Assembly: GCA_963834445.1 (NCBI GenBank) | Contig: CAWIBU010000008.1 | Coordinates: 248,001-312,000 of the forward strand | Source of the DNA: PALSA-350 sp963834445 | Lineage (GTDB): Bacteria > Acidobacteriota > Terriglobia > Terriglobales > Acidobacteriaceae | Reading direction: 5' to 3' | DNA length: 64,000 bases | In this document: in pieces, positions 25,790-35,300 of the stretch | Layout of the letters: every line of letters begins with the position of its first letter | Numbering within the stretch: the stretch's first letter is position 1 | Made by a program: the position numbers and the translations under genes | The notes under the pieces: model-generated | Told to the model about the DNA's origin: nothing | Database searches by the model: none | What the model saw: only the letters and a program-made list of their open reading frames with translations

Positions 25790-26749
25790 CTATGGGTGAA
25801 TCGCCGGCGTAACCACGATATTTCGATAGGCGACACGGCCAACTTCACTGGCCTGCAGGTAAATCGGCCCGGGTAAACCTTCGTGGCTGTCGAGGGCGCC
25901 ACCAGTGATCCCAGGGATCTCTTTGTGGTCGATCACAGTGATACCGTTCTGAATCACGGTGACGGTGCGCCCGACCAGCGTGATGTCGAAGGTCTGCCAA
26001 ACGTCCGGGCGACGCGGTTGCTCGGGCACTGGATCGAGAAAGCCGTAGACACCACCGGTGTGATGACTATTGGGTTCCTTAGCCGACTCAGTCTCCACCT
26101 GAACCTCGTAGCGGCCACGCAGAAAGACGCCGCTGTTGGCGTTGACCCCACAGTTGAATTCAATGTGCAGCTTGAAGTCTTCGAACTTCTTGGTGTTGAG
26201 CAGGTCAGAACCGTTACCCTCTTTGACCAGCGTGCCGTTATCCACTTTCCAGGCGCCCCCCTTACTCGGGTTGCGCGGCACCCAGCCAGTAAGGTCTTTG
26301 CCGTTGAATAAGGAAACCGGCTTGCCCCAGCGGATGGGGCCGGTGCGCTTGAGTGAGGGCGCCGGCACACCTTTCCAATGCCAGACGGTTCCGACGGGAT
26401 CGGTGACCGTGCCTTCGAGGTCGCGACCGGCCAGCTTACCCTGGAAGGTCATATCGGCACGAAAGCCTTCTTCCCCTTTGGGCGAGACGAACTCGATGGC
26501 CGGCCCTTTGACAGAAAAGGTCTTAAGCGGCGTGGCGTGATCGGTCACTCCGACCATTACGATCTTCGGTGTTCCCTGTTCGGCAGAAACTTCAATCCAC
26601 GATGGCAGTTCCCCGGTGGGAGTTGTGATCGTCAAGTCCCATCGGCCGAGGATCGCTTTCGCGGGGGGCTGGGCGGCAGCCATTGCTCCGGCTATCGCAA
26701 GCCCGCCCAGTGCAGTCAAGGCGGTATGACAACGCAGACGTATTCTCAT
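25790..26749 (-). CDS. DUF1080 (3-keto-disaccharide hydrolase type) secreted protein
   Basis: This 319-residue protein has a signal peptide (residues 1-27) and a C-terminal concanavalin-like DUF1080 domain. Seen family features include NGKDLTGWV, VDNGTLVKEG, FEDFKLHIEFNCG, NSGVFLRGRYEVQVE and a late VTVIQNGITVIDHKEI. Some members hydrolyse 3-keto-glycosides. An ATG at 26749 with AGGA upstream is preferred over an upstream TTG. The next gene upstream on this strand is a Gfo/Idh/MocA oxidoreductase of the kind that can make 3-keto sugars, which supports a role in oxidative glycoside cleavage. The specific substrate is unknown. Confidence 0.85.
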   Translation of the reverse strand: MRIRLRCHTALTALGGLAIAGAMAAAQPPAKAILGRWDLTITTPTGELPSWIEVSAEQGTPKIVMVGVTDHATPLKTFSVKGPAIEFVSPKGEEGFRADMTFQGKLAGRDLEGTVTDPVGTVWHWKGVPAPSLKRTGPIRWGKPVSLFNGKDLTGWVPRNPSKGGAWKVDNGTLVKEGNGSDLLNTKKFEDFKLHIEFNCGVNANSGVFLRGRYEVQVETESAKEPNSHHTGGVYGFLDPVPEQPRRPDVWQTFDITLVGRTVTVIQNGITVIDHKEIPGITGGALDSHEGLPGPIYLQASEVGRVAYRNIVVTPAIHP

Positions 26750-26857
26750 AGTCTTCCTCAAATTGTTTTAGCAGTGACTCATGCCGCGTGATCCATTGCC
26801 TGGGTGAGATAATTTGGCCCCAATGCAGAATCCTATGCTTGAAGCCACTCACCCTGG

Positions 26858-26905
26858 CGCATCCCACTCAAGCCAAAAGCGGGCTTGAATGGGCCACCCA
26901 ACGTT
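26858..26905. repeat. Family 4 palindrome
   Basis: CCCACTCAAGCC and GGCTTGAATGGGCC form a hairpin around AAAAGCG between the DUF1080 and oxidoreductase genes. Other copies are at about 25713 and 42372. Confidence 0.7.
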
Positions 26906-26940
26906 TGTGGTCTGGAGATATCAGGGCACACTCTCCGCGC

Positions 26941-28248
26941 TCAGGACTTCTCAGTCACCACCTCTTTTTCAGAGTCGAAGTAGTACATTTTTCCATATCT
27001 GTAAGAACGTACCGACAAGTCAGTGGCGATCAACGCGCGATAGCCCAGGTCGGCATGGCAGTTCGGCTGTTTGCGGGTTCGCACACAATCGAAGAAGTTA
27101 TCCACGTGCTTCAGGTCGCCTTCGTTGCCGACTCCGTCGACACGCACCATGGAATCGTGATTCTGCTTGACGAACTCATCGACATAAGAGGACTCGGGAA
27201 TGATGTCGGCGTAACTGTACTGGCGGGAAGGCGGCCCCTCCCACTCGTCGCTCAGATGGATGGTGGCCTTGGTGCCACGAATCATGGTGGCTGGCCCATT
27301 TTCGTTGACCTGCGAAGACTGCACGGTCAGGGACCACTTGCTGGGATAATCAGCCGCCGTCAGAAACGTGTCGGGCACTTCGCGTTTGTCGTCATAAACC
27401 CATTTGCCCCCCATTCCGGAGACGCGGGTGGGAAACTCTTTCGCAACTGCCATGGTGAGAGGCGTGACGATATGGTAGTGCAGGTCGGTGGCGATGCCGC
27501 CGGAGTAGTCCCAGTATTTGCGAAAGCGGAAGAAGCGATCGGCATCGAAGGAACGATGCGGAGCAGAGCCGATCCACTGCTGCCAATCGATATGTTCTTC
27601 GCCGGAGGCATCCGGTCCGGCAGCGGGATCGATCGACCAGAATTCGCCGCTGTTCCAATCGCCGCCGGGAGCGTTGCGGCTGTAGGTTCCTTCGACCTCG
27701 ACTACTTGTCCGATCATGCCGGACCTGATGATTTCGCGAATTTTGGGCCAGCGATTCCAGGAGAGACCCTGCACGCCGACCTGTACCACGCGCTTGAGCT
27801 GCCGGGCACGGTGGGCGACAACCTTGCCCTCTTCGACGGTATGGGTCATGGGTTTTTCCACGTAGACATCCTTGCCGCTTTCCATGGCCGCAAGAGTGAT
27901 AGGCGCGTGCCAATGATCGGGGGTTGCGGTGAAGATGGCGTCGACATCGGAACGCTGGAGGATCTCCTGATGATGGACGTAGGTTTTGGCAGCGGGCGCC
28001 TTCCTGGACGCCATGCTCAGGCGCTTTTGGTAGACGTCGCAGAGGGCGACGATCTCGATATCGGGTTTGTTCGCGCGATGCTGCAGCAGGAGATTGAGAT
28101 GGTCTGATCCGCGCGCGCCCAGACCGATGACGGCGACGTTGATGCGATCGTTGGCCCCGATAATCTTCGGCCACGCCGGCCGCGAGGCGAGAGCTGCGAG
28201 GGCAAGTCCTGTATTGCTCAGGAAACTGCGGCGTGACTGATAACCCAT
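26941..28248 (-). CDS. Gfo/Idh/MocA family oxidoreductase with Tat-type signal
   Basis: This 435-residue NAD(P)-dependent sugar dehydrogenase begins with a twin-arginine-like leader (SRRSFLSNTGLALAALASRPAWP), so it is probably exported folded with its cofactor. The Rossmann motif is GLGARG in INVAVIGLGARGSDH, and the catalytic-lysine motif is VEKP with Lys at about residue 132. The start at 28248 is fixed by GGAGGT seven bases upstream; longer readings to 28326 are rejected. It lies 191 bp upstream of the DUF1080 gene on the same strand, with one repeat between. Substrate is unknown. Confidence 0.9.
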   Translation of the reverse strand: MGYQSRRSFLSNTGLALAALASRPAWPKIIGANDRINVAVIGLGARGSDHLNLLLQHRANKPDIEIVALCDVYQKRLSMASRKAPAAKTYVHHQEILQRSDVDAIFTATPDHWHAPITLAAMESGKDVYVEKPMTHTVEEGKVVAHRARQLKRVVQVGVQGLSWNRWPKIREIIRSGMIGQVVEVEGTYSRNAPGGDWNSGEFWSIDPAAGPDASGEEHIDWQQWIGSAPHRSFDADRFFRFRKYWDYSGGIATDLHYHIVTPLTMAVAKEFPTRVSGMGGKWVYDDKREVPDTFLTAADYPSKWSLTVQSSQVNENGPATMIRGTKATIHLSDEWEGPPSRQYSYADIIPESSYVDEFVKQNHDSMVRVDGVGNEGDLKHVDNFFDCVRTRKQPNCHADLGYRALIATDLSVRSYRYGKMYYFDSEKEVVTEKS

Positions 28249-28401
28249 GCGGGTGACCTCCCTGTGACTGTACACACCCGTGCGCGGCCGCTGAGGCATG
28301 TTAAGCCGTTCGAACAAATGTACCAAACACGATCTCTTGCTATTCTGGATCGGCCTTCAACCCCATAGCAGAACCTGCAACCGATTGCGGGAGGACCGAC
28401 C

Positions 28402-30270
28402 TTGATCGCGTGGCTTTCTTCGCAATGCCTGCCCTGTATCGTGCTCGCGGTTTGCGCCACGACTGTCTCTGCGCAAACCGCGGTAACGCCCACCATGACC
28501 TTGATGGTCGACGAAACCCAGGCCGCGCGCCGCATCGGCTTTGTACACGAAGAGATTCACGTCGAGCCCGGCCCCCTTTCCCTCGCCTATCCCCGTTGGA
28601 TCCCAGGAGAACATGGACCAACCGGCCCTATTCAGAACTTTGCCGCGCTCCGCATTCACGCGGGCGAGGCGACCCTCCCCTGGGTCCGCGATGCCGACGA
28701 TATCAACACCTTTCACGTGGAAGTTCCGGCTAACAGCAATAGCGTATCCGTCGACTTCGATGTGCTGCTGGAAAATACGATTTCTGATCGCCAACTGCTG
28801 CTGGCGTGGAGCACGGCTGTCCTCTACCCCCGCGGCATCGACAAACGAGCTCTCATGATCGAGCCATCGATCACACTGCCGCCCAAGTGGAAACAGGGCA
28901 GCTCGCTGCAGGTCACGAGCCAGAACGGCGGGCGCATCACGTTCGCCCCGGTCTCGCTCGAACGCCTGATCGATTCTCCGATACTGGCCGGCGAGTTCTT
29001 CCGCGCGATGCCCCTGAAAGCGGCGTGGCCGGCGGAGCTGGACGTTACCGGGGATAGCCAGGCAGCCGTCGACACCGCCGACGACGCCCATGCCACCAGG
29101 TTGTTTGCCAATCTGGTCGACCAGGACCAGGCAATGTTCGGATTCCGCCATTGGCAGACCATGCATTTTCTGGTCTCGCAAAGTGACGCGCTCCCCTTCG
29201 ACGGCCTGGAGCACGAGGACTCACCCTGGGACGCCATCGGCGACGCCGGCCTGTCGAAGCAAGCGGAGCTGGAGAAATTCGGCTGGGGGCTGCTGGCTCA
29301 CGAACAATCGCACTCCTGGGATGGCAAATACCGGCGACCCGCGGAGCTCTACTCTAAACCCGACTACCAGGGTCCGGAGCGGGCATCGCTGCTCTGGGTA
29401 TACGAGGGACTAAATTCATACATAGGCATGCTGCTGTCGACGCGTGCCGGCTTCAACGACGATGCCTACATGCGCGAATATATCGCGCGGGCGGCGGCGC
29501 TGAGCGCGCATGAGGCCGGTCGCGCAACCAGTCCGCTGGTCGACACGGCAACGGCAAACTGGATACTGCGCCATAACGACTACGGATGGACTTCGCTCCG
29601 GCGCCACCAGGACTACTACGATGAAGGGGCGTTTGTCTGGCTGCGGGTCGACACCATTATCCGCGAACAGTCGCAGGATCGCCGTACGCTCGACGACTTT
29701 CTGCGTGCCTTTTTTGGCCAGCGCAACACGGGTCTGATTGTCGTTCCTTACACGCGCGAAGACGTCGAAGCCGGGCTCTCCGCAATATGCCCCTATGACT
29801 GGCACACTTTCTTTGAGACCCTCATCTACCAGGTGAACGATAAGCCGCCGACAGAAGGTCTGGAGGCGGCGGGCTGGCGGCTGGTATACAACGCAACCCC
29901 CAACGATTACCCCGTCATTGGAGACTTTAACCCGCTCGTGCGGGCGTTATATTCCTTAGGCTTTTTCTACTCGCCCACGGGAACGATTCTGGATGTACAT
30001 CCGGGGACGCCGGGCTACGCCGCGGGCCTGGGACCGCACATGACCATTCTCTCAGTGGACGGGCAAGCGTTCTCGACCGATGTGCTGAGCGACGCGATTG
30101 CCCATCCCCGCAACGGCAGGATCTCTTTGGTTGTGCGTAATTTTAATTCCGTGGAAACCCACGAGATCGAATACGCCGGAGGACTCAAGAATCCCCACCT
30201 GGAGCGCATCCCCGGCACCCACGACTACCTGAAGGAGATGCTGGCGCCGCGAGCTTACAAAGAACAGTAA
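28402..30270 (+). CDS. M61 family (glycyl aminopeptidase) metallopeptidase with PDZ domain
   Basis: This 622-residue secreted peptidase has a signal peptide, an N-terminal beta domain and a catalytic domain. The zinc site is HEQSH at residues 300-304, followed by the glutamate motif WVYEGLNSY. A PDZ domain lies near the C-terminus (about 525-585, GTILDVHPGTPGYAAGL). The frame starts with TTG at 28402, supported by GGGAGG upstream. It is divergent from the oxidoreductase gene. M61 members release N-terminal Gly or Ala from peptides; specificity here is not visible. Confidence 0.9.
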   Translation: MIAWLSSQCLPCIVLAVCATTVSAQTAVTPTMTLMVDETQAARRIGFVHEEIHVEPGPLSLAYPRWIPGEHGPTGPIQNFAALRIHAGEATLPWVRDADDINTFHVEVPANSNSVSVDFDVLLENTISDRQLLLAWSTAVLYPRGIDKRALMIEPSITLPPKWKQGSSLQVTSQNGGRITFAPVSLERLIDSPILAGEFFRAMPLKAAWPAELDVTGDSQAAVDTADDAHATRLFANLVDQDQAMFGFRHWQTMHFLVSQSDALPFDGLEHEDSPWDAIGDAGLSKQAELEKFGWGLLAHEQSHSWDGKYRRPAELYSKPDYQGPERASLLWVYEGLNSYIGMLLSTRAGFNDDAYMREYIARAAALSAHEAGRATSPLVDTATANWILRHNDYGWTSLRRHQDYYDEGAFVWLRVDTIIREQSQDRRTLDDFLRAFFGQRNTGLIVVPYTREDVEAGLSAICPYDWHTFFETLIYQVNDKPPTEGLEAAGWRLVYNATPNDYPVIGDFNPLVRALYSLGFFYSPTGTILDVHPGTPGYAAGLGPHMTILSVDGQAFSTDVLSDAIAHPRNGRISLVVRNFNSVETHEIEYAGGLKNPHLERIPGTHDYLKEMLAPRAYKEQ

Positions 30271-30273
30271 TCC

Positions 30274-32304
30274 TTACGGATTGCAATCCATCGCCGGGGT
30301 CGCAGCGCCAACGTTCGAAACTAAAGGAATGGATGTGTCTTCGCCTACGGCCGGAGCAGGGATAAAAACTGAAAAGCAGGTGACGTTTTTGCCGGGGAAG
30401 CTCATGCTGCGAAACTTTATCGTGCCTTCATACTTTTCGACGATTCCTTTACAAATCCAGAGGCCCAGCCCGGTTCCCTTGGTAGATTTAGTGGTAAAGA
30501 ACGGTTCAAACAGGCGCTTAGCCTCATCGGCCTTGATGCCCGAACCAGTATCCAGAATCGAGACGCGGACCCCCGCGGTTGGGGTCGCCGCTCGATAGGA
30601 GCGCTGTATGTGAACCCGCAGGCAACCACCGCCCGGCATTGCCTGAATCGCATTAGCAATCAGGTTTAAAAACACCTGCTTCAACTCTACCGGAAAGCCC
30701 TGGACCATCTCACCCGAGCCATACCGTCGCTCGACAATAATCCCGCCGGATTGTAATTGACGCGATTGCAGCTCCAGGATGTCATCAAGGAGCCCGGAAA
30801 TCGAGACTGCGATCGCCTGAGCCGATTCACGATAAAAGCTCAGTGTCTGTTTGGTTATGTGCGAAACGCGCAGGAGCTCCTGCTCCGCCATCGTGGCATA
30901 GCGCCTGGCCTCAGGATCCAGAGAGGGATGTCTCTGCAGCAGATAAAAGATATTGAGAACAGCCTCGAGTGGATTATTAATTTCATGGGCCACGATCCCT
31001 GCCATTCTCCCCATGGCAGCAAGCCTTTCTGATTTGCGAAGCGCTTCTTCGGCCTGCAGGGTCGCCGTGATATCGCGGCAAATCTCCAGGACTACGCGCG
31101 GTTTGCTGCCATCGCGTTGAAGAATCTTTCGACAGGCAACAACCACCTCGCGACCATCCTTCGTAGATTGAACGAGGTTGCCCTCCCATCGTTTTCCCGC
31201 GGAGATGGCGGCTTTTATCTCCTGGTCGGGCACGGGAAATTGAGTGTTCAGCAGCTGGTGAAGATTTTTGCCCAGAGCCTCTGCGGCGGTAAAGCCATAC
31301 AGCGCGGTCGCGCCGGAATTCCAGAACAGAACGGTGCCGTCGAGGTCTCTTACCACGATCGCTTCCGAGGCAAGATCGAGGAGGTCTGCACGATCGCGCA
31401 ACATCTGCTCCATGCGTTTACGCTCGGTTATATCGATGAGCGCGCCGACCGCGCCGCGAACCTTGCCGGAGTCATCGAACAGCGGATTGGCGCTCATTAG
31501 GGTTTGTAGCACCCGCCCACTCTTTGGGCGAATTTCAAGTTCGATTCTGCCCACCGGCTTACCGGTCGCCGCCGCGCGCTGGAGGGGGAGCTCGTTCACC
31601 GGGAGACGTTCACCGTCAGAATAGATTTCGTAGGCTGCGTTGCCACTCTCATTGTCGTCTGAAGCTGGGCTTTCGAGGCGCTCCAGTTCAAGCAATTGTT
31701 TCAGGGCAGCGTTTTCGGTCACGAAATGGCCATGAGGATCGTGGGCAACAGAAACGCCGACGGGCAAAACTTTCATGACGGTTTCGAGTTCTGCGACGCG
31801 CTGTTGCAGCTGTTCGTTGAGCGTCCGCACGTGCTCTTCGCTTTCGCGCAGCTGTTCGGTGCGCGCCAACACCCGCTGCTCCAGTTCGCGATTTAGCAGC
31901 TCCAATTCGCGTGACTTGCGATACAGGTCGGCAAATACGGTTACCTTGGCTCGCAGGACCTCGGGGACAACCGGGACGGAGATGTAATCCATCGCTCCGC
32001 GCTGGTAACCCTTCATACGATCGATATCGGTCAAATGGACCGCGGAGATAAAGATGATCGCAGTTTTTTGAAAGCGCGGGTGCTGGCGGATGAGATCCGC
32101 TAGCTCGAAGCCATCGAGCTCAGGCATACTCACATCCATCAAAATGATGGCGACATCACGCTGGAGGAGAAGTTCCAAAGCCTCCTTTCCCGAACTGGCG
32201 GAAATGAGGTTTTCTCCTAAATCTTGCAATATGGCCTGGTAGGTGAGCAGCTTGCCGGGCTGATCATCTACCATAAGAATATTGACGGCCTCAGAAGTAC
32301 CCAT
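30274..32304 (-). CDS. Receiver-PAS-PAS-histidine kinase hybrid
   Basis: This 676-residue soluble signalling protein has an N-terminal receiver domain (VDDQPG; phosphoacceptor in LMDVSMPELDGF; residues about 7-125), a coiled coil (about 130-180) and two PAS domains (to about 420). A histidine kinase follows, with His440 in VAHEINNPLEA and an ATPase domain (GTGLGLWICKG). No membrane segment is seen. The ATG at 32304 is chosen because AAAGG lies eight bases before it; GTG at 32358 would overlap the previous gene. It follows the giant HAMP-repeat kinase by 38 bp, so they form an operon and may pass phosphate between each other. Confidence 0.85.
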   Translation of the reverse strand: MGTSEAVNILMVDDQPGKLLTYQAILQDLGENLISASSGKEALELLLQRDVAIILMDVSMPELDGFELADLIRQHPRFQKTAIIFISAVHLTDIDRMKGYQRGAMDYISVPVVPEVLRAKVTVFADLYRKSRELELLNRELEQRVLARTEQLRESEEHVRTLNEQLQQRVAELETVMKVLPVGVSVAHDPHGHFVTENAALKQLLELERLESPASDDNESGNAAYEIYSDGERLPVNELPLQRAAATGKPVGRIELEIRPKSGRVLQTLMSANPLFDDSGKVRGAVGALIDITERKRMEQMLRDRADLLDLASEAIVVRDLDGTVLFWNSGATALYGFTAAEALGKNLHQLLNTQFPVPDQEIKAAISAGKRWEGNLVQSTKDGREVVVACRKILQRDGSKPRVVLEICRDITATLQAEEALRKSERLAAMGRMAGIVAHEINNPLEAVLNIFYLLQRHPSLDPEARRYATMAEQELLRVSHITKQTLSFYRESAQAIAVSISGLLDDILELQSRQLQSGGIIVERRYGSGEMVQGFPVELKQVFLNLIANAIQAMPGGGCLRVHIQRSYRAATPTAGVRVSILDTGSGIKADEAKRLFEPFFTTKSTKGTGLGLWICKGIVEKYEGTIKFRSMSFPGKNVTCFSVFIPAPAVGEDTSIPLVSNVGAATPAMDCNP

Positions 32305-32342
32305 TTTCATCGCCTTTGCGTACTGTTTCGTGGGTCTATTCA

Positions 32343-35300
32343 CTATCGGTGAAGCCACATGCGAAGCGTGGAGAGCAATTGCTCAGTGTTCACCGGTTTT
32401 GCCAGATACTCCGATGCACCCGCCTCCAAGCATTTTTCGCGATCCCCTTTCATCGCCTTGGCCGTGAGCGCAATAATCGGCATACGCCTAAAAGAAGCAT
32501 TTTGACGTATCACCTGCATGGTCTCGTAGCCGTCCATTTCAGGCATCATGATATCCATGAGGACGATTGACACGTCTGGCACGAGGGCGAGGGTTGCGAT
32601 GGCAGCCTTTCCGGTACCGGCCGTCAGCACCGTCATGCCGCGACGCTCAAGAACACTGCTCAAAGCAAAGATATTGCGCACATCGTCGTCCACCACCAAC
32701 ACTTTCTTCCCCACCAAAGCGTCGTCAGAACGATGGAGCCGGTCTAGCATATTTTGCTTCTGTTGGGGCAGATCCGCGATCACACGATGGAGGAAGAGTG
32801 CCGTCTCATCCAACAGCCGTTCCGGGGATTCGACCCCCTTAACGACCACGCTGCGGGCCAGCTCGTGCAGTCTTGCGTCTTCTTCGGGCGAGAGTTCCTT
32901 GCCGGTGAAGACCACGATTGGCATATCGCTCAGCTCCGAGATACCGCGCAGCTGCTCCAACAACTCGAAGCCGGTCATGTCGGGGAGGCGGAGATCGAGA
33001 ACGACACAATCGTAGGGCTGTACTGTTAATGCCGCCAAAGCTTCGCGGCCTGTGGTGGCGACGATGACATCGATGTCTTCATCTCCCAGAAGTTCGCGAA
33101 TACTCAACTGTTCGGCGGGATTATCTTCAACGACGAGGAGCCGTTTGCGGCGTGGAGCAGCGTATTCTTTAATGCGCGTGATCGCGCCGTTAAGACCCTC
33201 GGTGGTTACTGGCTTGGTGATGAAGGCAAAGGCGCCGCGGGCGAGCCCGTGTCCCTTGTCTTCATCGAGGGTCAACATTTGCACTGGAATATGACGTGTC
33301 GCTGGGTCTTGCTTCAAGTGATTGAGAACGGTCCAGCCGAGCATGTCGGGAAGGAACACATCGAGCGACACCGCGGCGGGATGAAATTCGCGGGCCAGCG
33401 CGAGCGCCTCAGCGCCCCGGGTAGCGACCAGAACCTTAAAGCCCTTTTCGCGGGAGAGATCGCGGAGGATGCGAGCGTAGTGCGGATCGTCTTCGACGAT
33501 CAGTAACGACGCATCGCCCTCCTCGAGATTCTCCCGATCATCTGGAATTTGCTCCGCTGGCAACTCAGCCAGCGAAGTTTTCAAGAGCTCAAGCGGGATG
33601 CTGGGTGCGGAGTTCTGGCCATCCGGATACTTCACGGCTAAGGCAGAGGGCCCGCTGTAAATCTGTGGCAGGTAGAGGGTAAAAGTGCTGCCATGGTTGG
33701 GAGCGCTGCGCAATTGAATCTCACCACCAAGCAGGCCGGCAAGCTCGCGGCTGATGGCCAATCCTAACCCGGTGCCACCGTACTTGCGACTGGTACCTGC
33801 ATCCGCCTGCTGAAAAGCTTCGAAAATAATGCGTTGCTTTTCCTGGGGGATGCCAATGCCAGTATCCGCAACCTCGAACGCGATGACTGCGTTTGCCCTG
33901 CTTAGTATCGGGTGATCATTGCTCCATCCCTTCTCAGCGACAGAAACGGAGAGGCGCACGCCACCCTTCTCGGTAAATTTGAAGGCGTTGGACAGCAGGT
34001 TCTTGAGCACTTGCTGCAAACGTTTGGAATCGGTGATGAGGCTTCTGTTGAGCCGGGGATCGGCAAGCAGCTCAAAGTCGAGGTTGCGGTTTTCTGCTTC
34101 GTGGCGGAAGGGACGCCCGATCATATCGAGCAGGCTGGCGAAGAACACTTCTTCGGCTTCTACGGAGACGGTGCCGGATTCGATCTTGGAAAGATCCAGG
34201 ATATCGCTGATGAGATTCAGCAGGTCGGTGCCGGCTCCATGAATGGTGCGGGCAAACTCCACCTGCTTGCCGGTCAGATTTCCATCCGGATTGTCTCCCA
34301 GATGCTGGCCCAATACCAGGATGCTGTTGAGAGGCGTCCGTAGCTCATGCGACATATTGGCCAGGAACTCAGATTTGTACTTGGAGGTAAGAGCCAGTTC
34401 CTTGGCTTTGCCTTCCAGTTCGCGCCTGGCCTGCTCAATCTCCTGGTTCTTGCGCTCAACTTCTGCATTCTGTTCGGCCAGCTGCTGTGCTTTTTGTGCG
34501 AGCTGCTCGTTTTTCTGTTGCAGCTCTTTTTGCTGCATCTGCAGTTCGGTCGCCAGTTGCTGCGATTGCTTCAACAGGCCTTCGGTTTGCATGGTGGCCT
34601 CGATGCTGTTGAGCACGATGCCAATGCCGGCAGTTAGCTGTTCAAGAAACGCCAGATGCGAAGCCGTGAAGACTCCCAAAGAAGCGAGCTCGATGACCGC
34701 CTTTACGCGATCCTCGAACAAGACGGGTAAGACAATAACGTTGCGCGGAACAGCCTCAAAGAGCCCGGAGCGGATGGTTACTTTGCTGTCTTCGAGATCT
34801 CTGATCAGGATGCGCCGTTTTTCGGTCGCGCATTGACCGACCAGCCCCTCGCCCAGTTCGACCCGCCGCAGATGGCCGTCGCTGTCGCCAGCGTAGGCGG
34901 AAAGCAGTACCAACTTTTTCTCGTCCTCGGTTTCCATCTGATAGATAACGGCTTGATGCGCATTCACCAGCGGAGCGAGTTCGGATAGCAGGGTTTTACC
35001 AACGGTGGTGAGGTCGCGCTGGCCTTGCAGCATGCCTGTGAATCGGGCCAGGTTGGTCTTGAGCCAGTCCTCCTCAGTATTGCGCTCCGTGGTCAGGCGG
35101 AGGTTGTTGATCATGGTGTTGATGTTGTCTTTCAATTCCGCGACTTCGCCCCTGGCCTCTACCTGGATGGAGCGGGTGAGATCGCCCTGGGTCACGGCGG
35201 TGGCTACTTCCGCAATTGCGCGTACCTGATTGGTGAGATTGTCGGCCAGCAGGTTTACGTTTCCGGTTAGATCTTTCCAGGTACCGGCCGCCCCGGGCAC

